Shown here in pieces: positions 1 to 6,939 of a stretch of DNA of 22,592 bases (position 1 is the stretch's first letter; every line of letters begins with the position of its first letter). This stretch comes from a virus. Made by a program: the position numbers and the translations under genes. A model generated the notes under the pieces. The model had not been told where the DNA came from. It saw nothing but the letters and a program-made list of their open reading frames with translations, and made no database searches. The DNA is taken from positions 1 to 22,592 of IMG/VR virus record IMGVR_UViG_3300042914_000546; one strand, written 5' to 3'.

Positions 1-2
1 AT

Positions 3-275
3 CACCTGTCGCGCATCCTGCACGAACTTGCAGGGTCGGCGTCGATGTGTTGGGATCACGTTGATCGTGCCGGTGTATTCCAATCAACGCAGGCGGCAGA
101 CGTTGTAGCTGCGGCTATTGCTGAGATTCGGCAGCGCATGAAAGACGCCCCACCCCGCCGCGAGTGGCGAAGTCTGAGCGAGGAGGAGTTCGGGTACATC
201 TACGTGCGCTCTGCCACGCATGAAGAGTTTGCCCGCGCCGTCGAGGCCGCTTTAAGGAGCAAGAACCATGACTGA
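3..275 (+). CDS. Phage protein of unknown function, N-terminus cut by window edge
   Basis: The frame is open from the first bases of the window, so the gene very probably begins outside it; the first internal ATG is at 45. The visible 90 residues contain HELAGSASMCWD followed by GVFQS near the N-terminal side. I associate this pattern with a small-protein family common in phages and prophages of Proteobacteria, with no known function. The C-terminal half is charged and helical, with EEFARAVEAALRSKN at the end. The stop codon overlaps the next start by 8 nt, so translation is probably coupled. No catalytic motif is visible. The assignment as a real gene is secure; the function is unknown. Confidence 0.7.
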   Translation, partial: HLSRILHELAGSASMCWDHVDRAGVFQSTQAADVVAAAIAEIRQRMKDAPPRREWRSLSEEEFGYIYVRSATHEEFARAVEAALRSKNHD

Positions 276-531
276 ACAACCTACCGCCCTGCGGCTGGCT
301 GATTGGCTTGATGTGCGGGCCTGTGGCGGTGATAACTGGAACGCAAAGATGAATGCCGCCGCCGCCGAACTGCGCCGACTGAGCGCCCTGAACGGGGAAC
401 TGGGTGCTGCACTGCGCCGTCTCATTAGCTATTGCAACACGCTGGAAAACCGTTTGATGGAAGCAGACGGTGAACACCCTGCGATGCAAGAAGCAAAGGA
501 AGCGTGGGCTAAGGTGGAGGGGAACACATGA
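268..531 (+). CDS. Small helical phage protein, unknown function
   Basis: This encodes an 87-residue, Ala- and Leu-rich protein predicted to be largely alpha-helical. Residues about 30-70 could form a short coiled coil (AAELRRLSALNGELGAALRR). The AAGGAG ribosome site at 254-259, about 8 nt before the ATG, supports this start. The gene overlaps its upstream neighbour by 8 nt and its downstream neighbour by the 4-nt ATGA at 528-531. Similar short helical proteins are frequent in phage early regions, but I cannot name a family or function. Confidence 0.75.
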   Translation: MTEQPTALRLADWLDVRACGGDNWNAKMNAAAAELRRLSALNGELGAALRRLISYCNTLENRLMEADGEHPAMQEAKEAWAKVEGNT

Positions 532-755
532 ACAGAGATGACATCATCCGCATGGCGCGGGAAGCTGGAATTGATGAGTTTGGTTCGTTAGATGAGCGCC
601 TGATTTTCTTCGCCGCCCTTGTCGCCGCGCAGGAGCGCGAGGCCTGCGCTAAGGTGGCAAAAGAGACCGTTTGCGATATGCACCTCGGGACTGGAATCAA
701 GATTTACGGCACCAAGGCAGCCGCAGCAATCAGAGCAAGGGGGCAGGAAGCATGA
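528..755 (+). CDS. Small phage protein with REACAKV...AAAIRARG pattern
   Basis: The 75-residue product begins MNRDDIIRMAREAG and carries EREACAKV in the middle and AAAAIRARG near the end. This layout recurs in many small proteins of phages and prophages of Proteobacteria, whose function is unknown. It starts in an ATGA overlap with the previous gene, with GGAGGGGA just upstream (516-523), and ends in another ATGA overlap with the next gene. One His and two Cys are present, but no zinc-site spacing is evident. The gene call is firm from the overlaps and the family-like pattern; no function can be given. Confidence 0.75.
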   Translation: MNRDDIIRMAREAGIDEFGSLDERLIFFAALVAAQEREACAKVAKETVCDMHLGTGIKIYGTKAAAAIRARGQEA

Positions 756-949
756 AAGTCACACTTGAATTCAACTTGCCGGAAGAGCGTACCGAAGCAG
801 AACTGGCTATGGCTGCCGGGGAACTGTACTCAAAACTTAGGCAAGTTGACCAGATTCTGAGAACTTGCCTCAAGCATGACCTTGATCCTTTTGCCGCAGC
901 CACTGAATGCCGCTCTTTGATCTCTGATGTTCTCGGGAGGTTTGAATGA
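752..949 (+). CDS. Small acidic phage protein, unknown function
   Basis: The product is 65 residues, beginning MKVTLEFNLPEERTEAELA. The frame is open further upstream, to an ATG at 671. I chose 752 because it forms the usual ATGA overlap with the previous stop and is preceded by GGGGGCAGGAAG. The protein seems to have a short beta strand followed by two helices (about residues 14-35 and 45-64). Proteins starting with a similar MKV.LEF.LPEE segment occur in phage early regions, but I know no function. It ends in an ATGA overlap with the next gene. Confidence 0.72.
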   Translation: MKVTLEFNLPEERTEAELAMAAGELYSKLRQVDQILRTCLKHDLDPFAAATECRSLISDVLGRFE

Positions 950-1170
950 ACCTCACTGATTGGTTCCCTGGCTCAGCCAAGCCCGTTCGCAAGGGCGTGT
1001 ACCTGCGGCAGTACCCACACTTCTCCAAGACAACCTTACCCCAGTATTGCTACTGGAATGGAAAAGGATGGGGCATGGGTGAGCATTCCGTAGAACAGGC
1101 CATGCGGCATAAGGATGCGTTCATGGTAGCGCCCCGTCAATGCCTTCCTTGGAGAGGAGTTCTGAAGTGA
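946..1170 (+). CDS. Small phage protein ending in PWRG motif
   Basis: This 74-residue aromatic-rich protein has the pattern WFPGSAKPVRKGVYLR near the N-terminus, YCYWNGKGWG in the middle and CLPWRGVLK at the end. I recognise the combination PVR.GVY, YWNG..WG and PWRG as a family widespread in phages and prophages of Proteobacteria, with no known function. The start sits in an ATGA overlap with the preceding gene, behind GGGAGG at 934-939. The end overlaps the GTG start of the next gene. Compact beta structure is likely. Confidence 0.75.
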   Translation: MNLTDWFPGSAKPVRKGVYLRQYPHFSKTTLPQYCYWNGKGWGMGEHSVEQAMRHKDAFMVAPRQCLPWRGVLK

Positions 1171-1571
1171 CAACCCTCTACGAAAAGCGTGGCCGCAAGT
1201 ACGTGCCTTACAGCTTGGCTTGGCACTACGAGCGTGAAGGCGATCAGATGAAGGTAGGTGAGTTCAGGCTCACTTACTGTTACTCGAACGGTGGGCGTAA
1301 GTATGACTACGCGGTCACTCCTGCTACGGCCCCGTTCGTTGCCGCCGCGATGGTTGCCCGCGAAGCGATGGAGCAGGCCATAAGAGACAAGATCGTAGCC
1401 ACCAATCACATCAAGTCTCGGCCCTACACCAAGAAGCAACTTGCCATCATTGAGCGCTTCCGTAAAGAGATGTCTGATGCTGGCGGGTTTCTGCCTACGT
1501 GGTGGGAGAACGCAAGCGTGTATGAGATTTCAGAAGCGGCGATCAAAGCAGTGCAGGAGTACAAGCCATGA
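1167..1571 (+). CDS. Phage protein of 134 aa, GTG start, unknown function
   Basis: The product begins (GTG) VTTLYEKRGRKYVPYS and is 134 residues long. The frame opens at an ATG at 1140, but GTG 1167 is a better start: it makes a GTGA overlap with the upstream stop and has a strong GGAGAGGAG ribosome site at 1151-1159. The N-terminal segment (LYEKRGRKYVPY) resembles a common phage small-protein family. The middle holds a helical stretch (residues about 55-80), and the C-terminal part, with RPYTKKQLAIIERF and FLPTWWENASVYEISEAA, looks like two further helices. No enzymatic motif is evident. It ends in an ATGA overlap with the next gene. Confidence 0.72.
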   Translation: MTTLYEKRGRKYVPYSLAWHYEREGDQMKVGEFRLTYCYSNGGRKYDYAVTPATAPFVAAAMVAREAMEQAIRDKIVATNHIKSRPYTKKQLAIIERFRKEMSDAGGFLPTWWENASVYEISEAAIKAVQEYKP

Positions 1572-1786
1572 TCAGCAGCAACATCTACAAGTACAAGCCG
1601 CAGGACTTTGCGCGCTGTGCAAGTAATCCTCTGCTCGACCAGTGCAAAAGATGTGGACGAAACGTACACATGAATCCTGTGCATTCGGGATGGCAAACGT
1701 GGATAGGGCCGTGGACAGGTCACGGGCCTTGCCCTAATGGAGACTTCATGGAGATTAAGAATGAGAACCAACAAACCAACCTTTAA
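1568..1786 (+). CDS. Small Cys/His-containing phage protein, possible zinc knuckle
   Basis: This 72-residue product starts in an ATGA overlap with the gene upstream. It contains C17, C26, C29 and C55 with H34, H39 and H52. The CKRCG segment at 26-30 is a typical half of a zinc site, and PCPNGD near residue 55 could supply a further ligand. A small zinc-binding fold is plausible but unproven. GWQTWIGPWTGHGPC is an unusually Trp- and Gly-rich stretch. It overlaps the next gene by 26 nt. I do not recognise a family and assign no function. Confidence 0.62.
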   Translation: MISSNIYKYKPQDFARCASNPLLDQCKRCGRNVHMNPVHSGWQTWIGPWTGHGPCPNGDFMEIKNENQQTNL

Positions 1787-1985
1787 GTGGAGTTTTGATT
1801 GCGGAGAAGGATCAATCGGGAATCTTGAAGCATTTAGGGAGTTAGACCCTTTGATGCGTTGTGATCTGCTTACTGACTGGATTTACGAGCTAGAAGCAGA
1901 GCACAAACTTGCAGGCGAAGATTTAATGGCTCAATGGGAAGAAATTCAAGCCAAAGCCAAGAAAGAAAGAAATGCTGACAGCTAA
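1761..1985 (+). CDS. Small acidic phage protein, unknown function
   Basis: The product of 74 residues begins MRTNKPTFKWSFDCGEG. An in-frame ATG lies at 1737, but 1761 has GGAG at 1750-1753 with about 7 nt spacing and gives a more compact overlap with the upstream gene. The C-terminal half is a charged helix (DWIYELEAEHKLAGEDLMAQ onward) rich in Glu, Lys and Ala. It overlaps the nuclease gene by 14 nt, so the two are likely translationally coupled. I do not recognise a family. Confidence 0.6.
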   Translation: MRTNKPTFKWSFDCGEGSIGNLEAFRELDPLMRCDLLTDWIYELEAEHKLAGEDLMAQWEEIQAKAKKERNADS

Positions 1986-2727
1986 AGAACGCCCATCCGA
2001 CTCTGGACACTGGTACTCCAGAAACGGAGAACCTACCTACACAATCCTCGGCAAGAACGGGAAAATCCGTAACACCACGCTCAGAGACGCTAGGGAATTC
2101 AACCTCGTCCCTAGTGTTACTACGATCCTGCACGTAGCTGCAAAGCCTGCTCTGACGAAGTGGCTGCAGACGCAGGTTCTTCTGGCTGCGCTGACCCTTC
2201 CGAAGATCGGCAACGAGTCAGAAGACGACTACATCGAACGAATCCTTGAGGACTCCAAAGCCCAAGGTCGCGCAGCGGCCGATGCAGGCACTGACATCCA
2301 CGCCTCCATACAGGGCTTTTACGAGGGCCAGGGATATGGCAGGCATGAACCCCATGTCATCGCCTGTAAAGAGGCTCTAGCGGGCTTCTACGGCCCCCAG
2401 GAGTGGGTCGCTGAGAGATCCTTTGCCCACGAACTTGGGTACGGCGGGAAAGTTGACCTTCATGCCAAAAACATCGTGGTCGATGTGAAGACCAAAGACT
2501 TCACTGATCCCGCGAAAGTGGATGCTTATGACGAACACCTGATGCAACTGGCGGCATACAGGGTAGGTCTTGGCATGCCTGACGCAAGATGCGCAAACAT
2601 CTTTGTGTCTAGGTCCGTCCCAGGCTTGGTGACGATGCGTCATTGGACGCAAGAAGAACTACAAAAGGGGTTCTTGATGTTCACCAAACTTTTGGAATTC
2701 TGGCAACTGAGGAGTGACTACAAGTGA
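1972..2727 (+). CDS. PD-(D/E)XK phage exonuclease (RecB/Cas4-like fold)
   Basis: This 251-residue protein shows the ordered motifs of the PD-(D/E)XK nuclease superfamily. They are a conserved N-terminal VPSVTTIL (residues about 46-53), an AGTDIHASI segment with H110, an acidic E148 before GYGGKVDL with D162, the VVDVKTK core with D171 and K173, and HLMQLAAYR with Q192 and Y196. In characterised relatives the H, D, D and K residues bind the metal and cleave phosphodiester bonds. The Q...Y motif belongs to the RecB/lambda-exonuclease-like branch. The likely role is end-resection of DNA in phage recombination, replication or host DNA breakdown; which of these cannot be told here. Length fits stand-alone phage exonucleases. 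No recombinase (Bet/RecT-like) or SSB gene is visible next to it. It overlaps the gene before by 14 nt and the gene after by GTGA. Confidence 0.82.
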   Translation: MLTAKERPSDSGHWYSRNGEPTYTILGKNGKIRNTTLRDAREFNLVPSVTTILHVAAKPALTKWLQTQVLLAALTLPKIGNESEDDYIERILEDSKAQGRAAADAGTDIHASIQGFYEGQGYGRHEPHVIACKEALAGFYGPQEWVAERSFAHELGYGGKVDLHAKNIVVDVKTKDFTDPAKVDAYDEHLMQLAAYRVGLGMPDARCANIFVSRSVPGLVTMRHWTQEELQKGFLMFTKLLEFWQLRSDYK

Positions 2728-2939
2728 AACAAGTATCCGCATTCGCTACTGCAGACGGCAAGCTGTTTGAGTCTGCAGAGCAAGCTCATAGGCATGAGTT
2801 CATGTTGGCCCGAGAAGATACGGTCAACGAATTCATCACAAGTCAGTCAAACAACTACAAGTCGATTGCTCAACGGGCCATCGTCAAGAACACCATTCTC
2901 AACTGGGAACTCTGGAAGATTCGCAATGACATTGAGTGA
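2724..2939 (+). CDS. Small phage protein with ATADGKLFESAEQA start, GTG initiated
   Basis: The 71-residue product uses a GTG start at 2724, in a GTGA overlap with the exonuclease stop and behind AGGAG at 2710-2714. It begins (V)KQVSAFATADGKLFES and continues EQAHRHEF. I associate this TADG.LF....A..HE pattern with a widespread small phage protein family of unknown function. The rest looks helical. It overlaps the next gene by 14 nt. Expression together with the nuclease is likely from the arrangement; a functional link is not shown. Confidence 0.7.
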   Translation: MKQVSAFATADGKLFESAEQAHRHEFMLAREDTVNEFITSQSNNYKSIAQRAIVKNTILNWELWKIRNDIE

Positions 2940-3144
2940 CGACCTCATCAAGCAGATCTACTTCTACACAGACTCTTTGAATCCCAAAGGGCCGGTAGGA
3001 GAAGTAGACATCCTAGATTTCGGCCGCAAGATTGAAGCGGTGTGCAAGATTCAACACGTAAAAGAGGAACATGCTCGCTGCGTAGAAATCGTCTCGCACA
3101 TGAACAAGGAAGTCGCCAAAGCTCTGGCGAATCAGCGCCCATAA
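2926..3144 (+). CDS. Small phage protein, last gene of the plus-strand cluster
   Basis: The product is 72 residues, starting MTLSDDLIKQIYFYTDSL. The frame is open further upstream, but ATG 2926 has a GGAAG ribosome site at 2914-2918 and a short 14-nt overlap with the preceding gene. The second half is helical and resembles other small phage proteins in having a C-terminal H.KEEHARCVEIV segment followed by NKEVAKAL. No function is recognised. Its TAA stop lies inside the A-tract that is the T-run of the opposing terminator, so the two convergent units are packed without spare sequence. Confidence 0.7.
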   Translation: MTLSDDLIKQIYFYTDSLNPKGPVGEVDILDFGRKIEAVCKIQHVKEEHARCVEIVSHMNKEVAKALANQRP

Positions 3145-3174
3145 AAAACCCCCACCCCGGTGAAAGGGTGGGGG
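3143..3174 (-). terminator. Intrinsic terminator of the minus-strand late operon
   Basis: A 9-bp perfect stem (CCCCCACCC at 3149-3157 with GGGTGGGGG at 3166-3174) encloses an 8-nt loop. Six A residues at 3143-3148 precede it, so on the minus strand the hairpin is followed by six T residues, the classic rho-independent layout. On the plus strand no T-run follows, so it should act on the late operon, whose last stop codon lies about 60 nt upstream at 3234. Confidence 0.85.
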
Positions 3175-3203
3175 AACATACCGCGAAGATTGGCAACTGC
3201 GGT

Positions 3204-3235
3204 AATTCAGGCGGGAGACGCAGCCTGAATTCTTT
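3204..3235 (+). terminator. Hairpin, possible weak terminator for the plus-strand genes
   Basis: A 9-bp inverted repeat (AATTCAGGC at 3204-3212, GCCTGAATT at 3223-3231) has a 10-nt loop and is followed by the weakly T-rich CTTTA on the plus strand. It lies directly after the minus-strand stop codon and 60 nt past the last plus-strand stop. It could end plus-strand transcription or protect the 3' end of a transcript. The short T-tract makes this uncertain. Confidence 0.45.
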
Positions 3236-4256
3236 ACGGGCGGGACATCCTGCGCATCACTGCTTGCCTGCCAGCAGGAGTAGCAAATGATGGCTGAGAT
3301 GCTTCCGCTATTTCTTTGTAAGACAGTTCCTTCTGGTCGGGCTCTAGTCGGCTGCGCATGTACTGCATAGCCCCAGCACCCATGCCAATAGGAGCCGCAA
3401 TAGGTGCAAGCGGCGTCAGAGAGCCGACAGCACCAAGAGCAGAAAGACCAGCAAGAGCCGCTCCAGTCGTATCGCCCTCTTCGTACATCTGCTTGGCACG
3501 AATGCCTTCTCCACCAGCAGCAGCAAGCGCCAGAGGAGGCAGTGCATATCTCGCACCCAACGATGCAGGACCGATCATTGATTGGAATATGGCGCTGACC
3601 CTCTCAAGACCCGATGGAGGAGTACCACGCGCTATAAGGCGATCCACCAACGCTTTAGGCTCATTTGGTCCTGCTGGCCCATACATCTTGCTTAGACGTT
3701 CCGAGACCTTGCCCTGTCCCTTGGATCGCTGATATGCAGCAGACGCTTGGGGTACACCACCTATACCTGGGCGTTCCTGCCCTGCCCAGTTACGAGCCCA
3801 CTTCTCTCCACTAGTTCCGCCTTGAGGGGCTTGAGCAGTTGATGCGCCTTGTGCAATGTTGCGTCCAATTCCCTGCATGGTAGCTCGACCTATATCAAGC
3901 CCTGCCTTACTCGCTCCAAGAGCTAGACCCGCACCGCCACCGATGATCTGCCCCATCCGGACATCTTGCCCTTTCTGAGCCTGACCTAGCCTTTGCTCTA
4001 GATCGCCCAAATCCGGCAGTCCACCAATCGGTGGTTGTGCTGGCATCTCAGGAGGCTCCATCGGGGTAGTCACTGGTGGCTCCCCCGGTTCTCGCCCAGG
4101 TAGAGTCCCTGCTTGCTTGGCTTTGTTCTCTATTTGAGTCAGGCGCTCTGCAATTATCTGCAAGTCCTCTGGGTTGGCATTCTTGGGAGCGGTAAACCTA
4201 ATGATGGTCCCGCTGCCATCAGTGGCTTCCGCCTCGTACTGCACGGTTTCAGCCAT
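3234..4256 (-). CDS. Ala/Gly-rich phage protein, candidate internal virion protein
   Basis: The product is about 340 residues. It has a small N-terminal part with EATDGSGTIIRF and an ANPEDLQIIAERLTQIENKA helix, then a Pro-rich linker (residues about 53-82). Next come two Gly/Ala-rich hydrophobic stretches (GGGAGLALGASKAG near 108 and PPLALAAAGGEG near 240) and LAGLSALGAVGSLTPLAPIA near 270. Such membrane-compatible segments in a last late gene, beside two similar proteins and a giant one, suggest a virion protein ejected with the DNA, but no homologue is named. Two ATG codons lie in tandem (4257-4259 and 4254-4256). I chose the second because the AGGAGG ribosome site at 4263-4268 is 6 nt away from it and only 3 nt from the first. 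It is the last gene before the terminator. Confidence 0.7.
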   Translation of the reverse strand: MAETVQYEAEATDGSGTIIRFTAPKNANPEDLQIIAERLTQIENKAKQAGTLPGREPGEPPVTTPMEPPEMPAQPPIGGLPDLGDLEQRLGQAQKGQDVRMGQIIGGGAGLALGASKAGLDIGRATMQGIGRNIAQGASTAQAPQGGTSGEKWARNWAGQERPGIGGVPQASAAYQRSKGQGKVSERLSKMYGPAGPNEPKALVDRLIARGTPPSGLERVSAIFQSMIGPASLGARYALPPLALAAAGGEGIRAKQMYEEGDTTGAALAGLSALGAVGSLTPLAPIAAPIGMGAGAMQYMRSRLEPDQKELSYKEIAEASQPSFATPAGRQAVMRRMSRP

Positions 4257-5920
4257 CATTGACCTCCTACTGGACGAATAATGAACTTGGGCTTACTAGC
4301 CGTGGCGTCCCCAGGCTGTTGAGCAGGAGGCTTAACCCCGAAGGCATTAGCAAGATTTTGATCGTAGTCCGTTATCAACTTTTTGTACAACGGTGAACGT
4401 TCAAACTGGTTGTAGCTTGCTTTCGGGTTCTGCTCTTGGTATCGGCCCCACGCTTCACCAATGTTGATGTCATGCTGCGCACGCATCGCAATCAGCTTTG
4501 CCTTTTGCATCAATACGCCTGGGCTTTGGCTTATGTTTCCGCCAATGTTACGAACAATCGCTCCCTCACCCTCAGTAACTGCGCCCTGCCCGCGCATGAA
4601 CAAGATTCTGAAAGCAAGCTCAGTTTCTGCCAGCGCACCACCGACCTGACCGACGTTATCCAAGTCTTTCTGACTCATATTTGGCATGAGTTGCCGGACA
4701 CTGTTCTCAAAGCCCCCAAGGTTCACACTTGTTGTGCCAGCCTTGATGCCCTCGTTGATCATGTTCCCGATTGCAGAGGCAATACCTGGGCGAGAGAATA
4801 TGCCGAAGCCCTGCGGGCTCTGACTCACAAGCTGCTGAACTCGATTGGCGTTGAACAGCATTGATCGTGCAGCCGCCGTATTTGCCGTCACCTGCTTTTC
4901 TTTCTCAACAGCAGTCTTGGCACGCCCTAATGCAAGCTCTTTTTCCTCTGCAGCAGAAGTTTCAAGTTCTTGAGAAGTCATTACTCGACCAGGGCCACTT
5001 GGCGCTCCCTGTGAAGGAGCAGCAGGCTGTTCTGCGTAAGACCTGACCAGAGATTGTTCAAGCTGCCTGAGCCTTGCCGGGTTGCCACTCATGGCCTCAC
5101 TCAAAGCATTGGCTAGGTCTCTCGCCACAGGCCCCGGAACATTGATTGTTTGCCCCTCAAGCCCTTGGATAGTCCTCAACTGAACCGCAACAGGCGCAAT
5201 GTCCGGCTTCTTGGTTCGATACAGCAAACCAGTAACCAAGTCCACGATGCCTTCAGGGTTCTCTTGGTAGCGCTTGCGCTCTAGATCCTCCAACTCTTTG
5301 GCGAGGTCAAGAACTCCCTTGCTTGGGTCCATCATCGCTGCCCGCAGGAAGTTCACCCTGTTGGCAATATTGGGGTTGGGCGGCATGAAAGGCTCACCCT
5401 TGATTCCTTCAGTCCCCGGAGGCTGCTGGGCTACTGCTGCTTGTGACCCGGCTGGCAATTGTGCGGCCCCAGGCTGACCCAGAGGCTGTGCTGCACCAGC
5501 CGGTGCGCCCATAGGAGTTGCCGGTTGTGCCCCAGGCGGTACTGTAGGCTGTCCCGGAGGTTGTGCTCCAGGCTGCGGAGGCGCACCTGACGGCGCTGCC
5601 CCAGGCATCATGCCTGTCAGGAAGCGCTGACGGGCCCTCTGTTGCTCAAGCTGCATGCCTTGCTGGGCAAGACCTAACTGAGCCTGGGCAAGTTCTTGCT
5701 CTCGCTTGAACTCTGCTTCTTCAGCGCCTCTGATCTTGCCTGCGGCAATACCTAAAGATTCCCCAAAGGAACCAGTTCGCGTAGGAGCTAAGAAGCCTTC
5801 GGCCATCGCAAGAAGAGTAGGGTCAAACAGCCTATTCTTTCTTGCGTCCAGAGACTGAGTTACCCGATCAAGAGCCTCTTGGTACTTGCGCTGATACTCT
5901 TCAAGTGTGTCAACAGCCAT
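4256..5920 (-). CDS. Gln/Pro/Ala-rich phage structural protein, candidate internal virion protein
   Basis: The 554-residue product starts with a helical domain (MAVDTLEEYQRKYQEALDRV). It then has AEGFLAPTRTGSFGESLG (residues about 40-57), a motif I have seen near the N-terminus of many phage structural proteins of unknown role. A Gln-rich coiled coil follows (about 70-100), then a low-complexity Pro/Gly/Ala/Gln linker (about 105-168), a helical domain (about 185-290), a second short Pro/Ala linker and a C-terminal helical region. That last region contains SPQGFGIFSRPG and a run of small helices to about 500. No enzyme motif is seen. It overlaps the next gene by 3 nt. The place near the end of the late operon suggests a virion or ejection component; this is inference. 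AGAGG just upstream of the ATG supports the start. Confidence 0.72.
   Translation of the reverse strand: MAVDTLEEYQRKYQEALDRVTQSLDARKNRLFDPTLLAMAEGFLAPTRTGSFGESLGIAAGKIRGAEEAEFKREQELAQAQLGLAQQGMQLEQQRARQRFLTGMMPGAAPSGAPPQPGAQPPGQPTVPPGAQPATPMGAPAGAAQPLGQPGAAQLPAGSQAAVAQQPPGTEGIKGEPFMPPNPNIANRVNFLRAAMMDPSKGVLDLAKELEDLERKRYQENPEGIVDLVTGLLYRTKKPDIAPVAVQLRTIQGLEGQTINVPGPVARDLANALSEAMSGNPARLRQLEQSLVRSYAEQPAAPSQGAPSGPGRVMTSQELETSAAEEKELALGRAKTAVEKEKQVTANTAAARSMLFNANRVQQLVSQSPQGFGIFSRPGIASAIGNMINEGIKAGTTSVNLGGFENSVRQLMPNMSQKDLDNVGQVGGALAETELAFRILFMRGQGAVTEGEGAIVRNIGGNISQSPGVLMQKAKLIAMRAQHDINIGEAWGRYQEQNPKASYNQFERSPLYKKLITDYDQNLANAFGVKPPAQQPGDATASKPKFIIRPVGGQ
4263..4268 (-). promoter_or_regulatory. 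Consensus ribosome binding site deciding between two ATGs
   Basis: The minus strand reads AGGAGG here, a full Shine-Dalgarno match. It lies inside the last codons of the upstream gene and is 3 nt from the first and 6 nt from the second of two tandem ATG codons. Spacing favours the second. Confidence 0.6.
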
Positions 5921-5932
5921 GTTTGCCTCTTA

Positions 5933-6937
5933 TCAGTCGCCGGGTTCGTCGTAATCGTAGACAGGGTTGGATGTGTCCGGAGGCGTATAAATATCACTTC
6001 CTCGACTTGGGTCGCTATACGCTCTCGTAATCAACTCTGCGGTTTCTTGTGGCGTAGCGGTTCCACTTGTAATCTTTGACCACAGTGACTGCAGTCGATC
6101 ACCAGCAGTACCAGCAGCAGCAGAACCAAGCACCCCCAACAAGCCAGTTGCAGTGGCAAGCGGTGATTGTTGATATGCACCAGCCTCCGGCCCAACGAAC
6201 TTCTTCACATCAGAAATCGGCACTTGGTAGCCACGCAGCAACCCAGACACGTTGGTCGCCTGATTCAGCGGGAAGTCAAGTTTGCTCTGCTCGTACTTCT
6301 GCTTCTCAGCACCAGCCTTCGTCAGAGCTTGAGCACCCGTCAATCCGAGTTCTTGCTCTTTGCCTGCAATCTCAGCTTGCGCCCTTGATGCAGCAGTCTG
6401 GCCTGTCATCTCGTCGATTGCAGCCTTCAGAGCGCCCTCATATCCTTTAGACAGAGCACCGTACTGCTGGCCTGTCAGATTAGATTGAACGTCCGCTAGA
6501 GATTGCCCAAGGGCGCCTGCATAGCGCTGGCTACCAAGGCCACCAGAACCAACGAATCCCGCCTTCAGAGAAGGAAGCAGATTCCTCTGTACGTTCTGCT
6601 GGCTCAGTCTCTCCATCTCCTTCACCACATCAGTGGTGTACGGATTCATCAAGGCCTTGATGCGATCAGGAGTAATGCCCTTTGCGGCATCAGCAGCGGT
6701 TAAGCCAGCAGCACTCAGACCAGTCTTATAGGCGTCAGCAGCAGTAGAAACCTGACCATACCCTTGAGTCTGCAGAGGGTCGTATGCTGCAATCCCTTGT
6801 GCCGCAGTTGTCTTCAGCGCCCCCTGCCCAACCTTGCCCAGGTCAGTCAGGTAGTTCGTGTAGTAGTCCGGCGCCGTCTGAGTAGTCGTCGTCGTCTTGG
6901 TGATATCCGGCAGCGGAGATCCTTGGGTGATACTCAT
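5933..6937 (-). CDS. Phage structural protein with MNPYTTDVV motif
   Basis: The 334-residue product has a Thr-rich start (about residues 14-20). Then comes a conserved block beginning MNPYTTDVVKEMERLSQQN and continuing through GFVGSGGLGSQR, followed by helical QQYGALSKGYEGAL. The pattern NPY...V..E....Q......L......GGFGSSR recurs in many podovirus and metagenomic phage proteins encoded among late genes; I know no proven function. Residues about 160-225 are Ala/Gln-rich and helical. A Gly/Ala hydrophobic segment near 260-275 (GLLGVLGSAAAGTAG) could contact membrane. The tail is acidic and Pro/Tyr-rich. AGGGGT at 6943-6948, close to the upstream stop, is a plausible ribosome site. TGATAA tandem stops end the gene. 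Confidence 0.72.
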   Translation of the reverse strand: MSITQGSPLPDITKTTTTTQTAPDYYTNYLTDLGKVGQGALKTTAAQGIAAYDPLQTQGYGQVSTAADAYKTGLSAAGLTAADAAKGITPDRIKALMNPYTTDVVKEMERLSQQNVQRNLLPSLKAGFVGSGGLGSQRYAGALGQSLADVQSNLTGQQYGALSKGYEGALKAAIDEMTGQTAASRAQAEIAGKEQELGLTGAQALTKAGAEKQKYEQSKLDFPLNQATNVSGLLRGYQVPISDVKKFVGPEAGAYQQSPLATATGLLGVLGSAAAGTAGDRLQSLWSKITSGTATPQETAELITRAYSDPSRGSDIYTPPDTSNPVYDYDEPGD

Positions 6938-6939
6938 GT

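Noticed and set aside
115-489. Minus-strand frame of 124 codons in the left arm
   Set aside because: It is opposite two coupled plus-strand genes with good ribosome sites; the composition is typical of a shadow.
4436-4864. Plus-strand frame of 142 codons opposite the 554-aa gene
   Set aside because: It is antisense to a better gene, with Cys/His-rich composition typical of shadow frames and no ribosome site.
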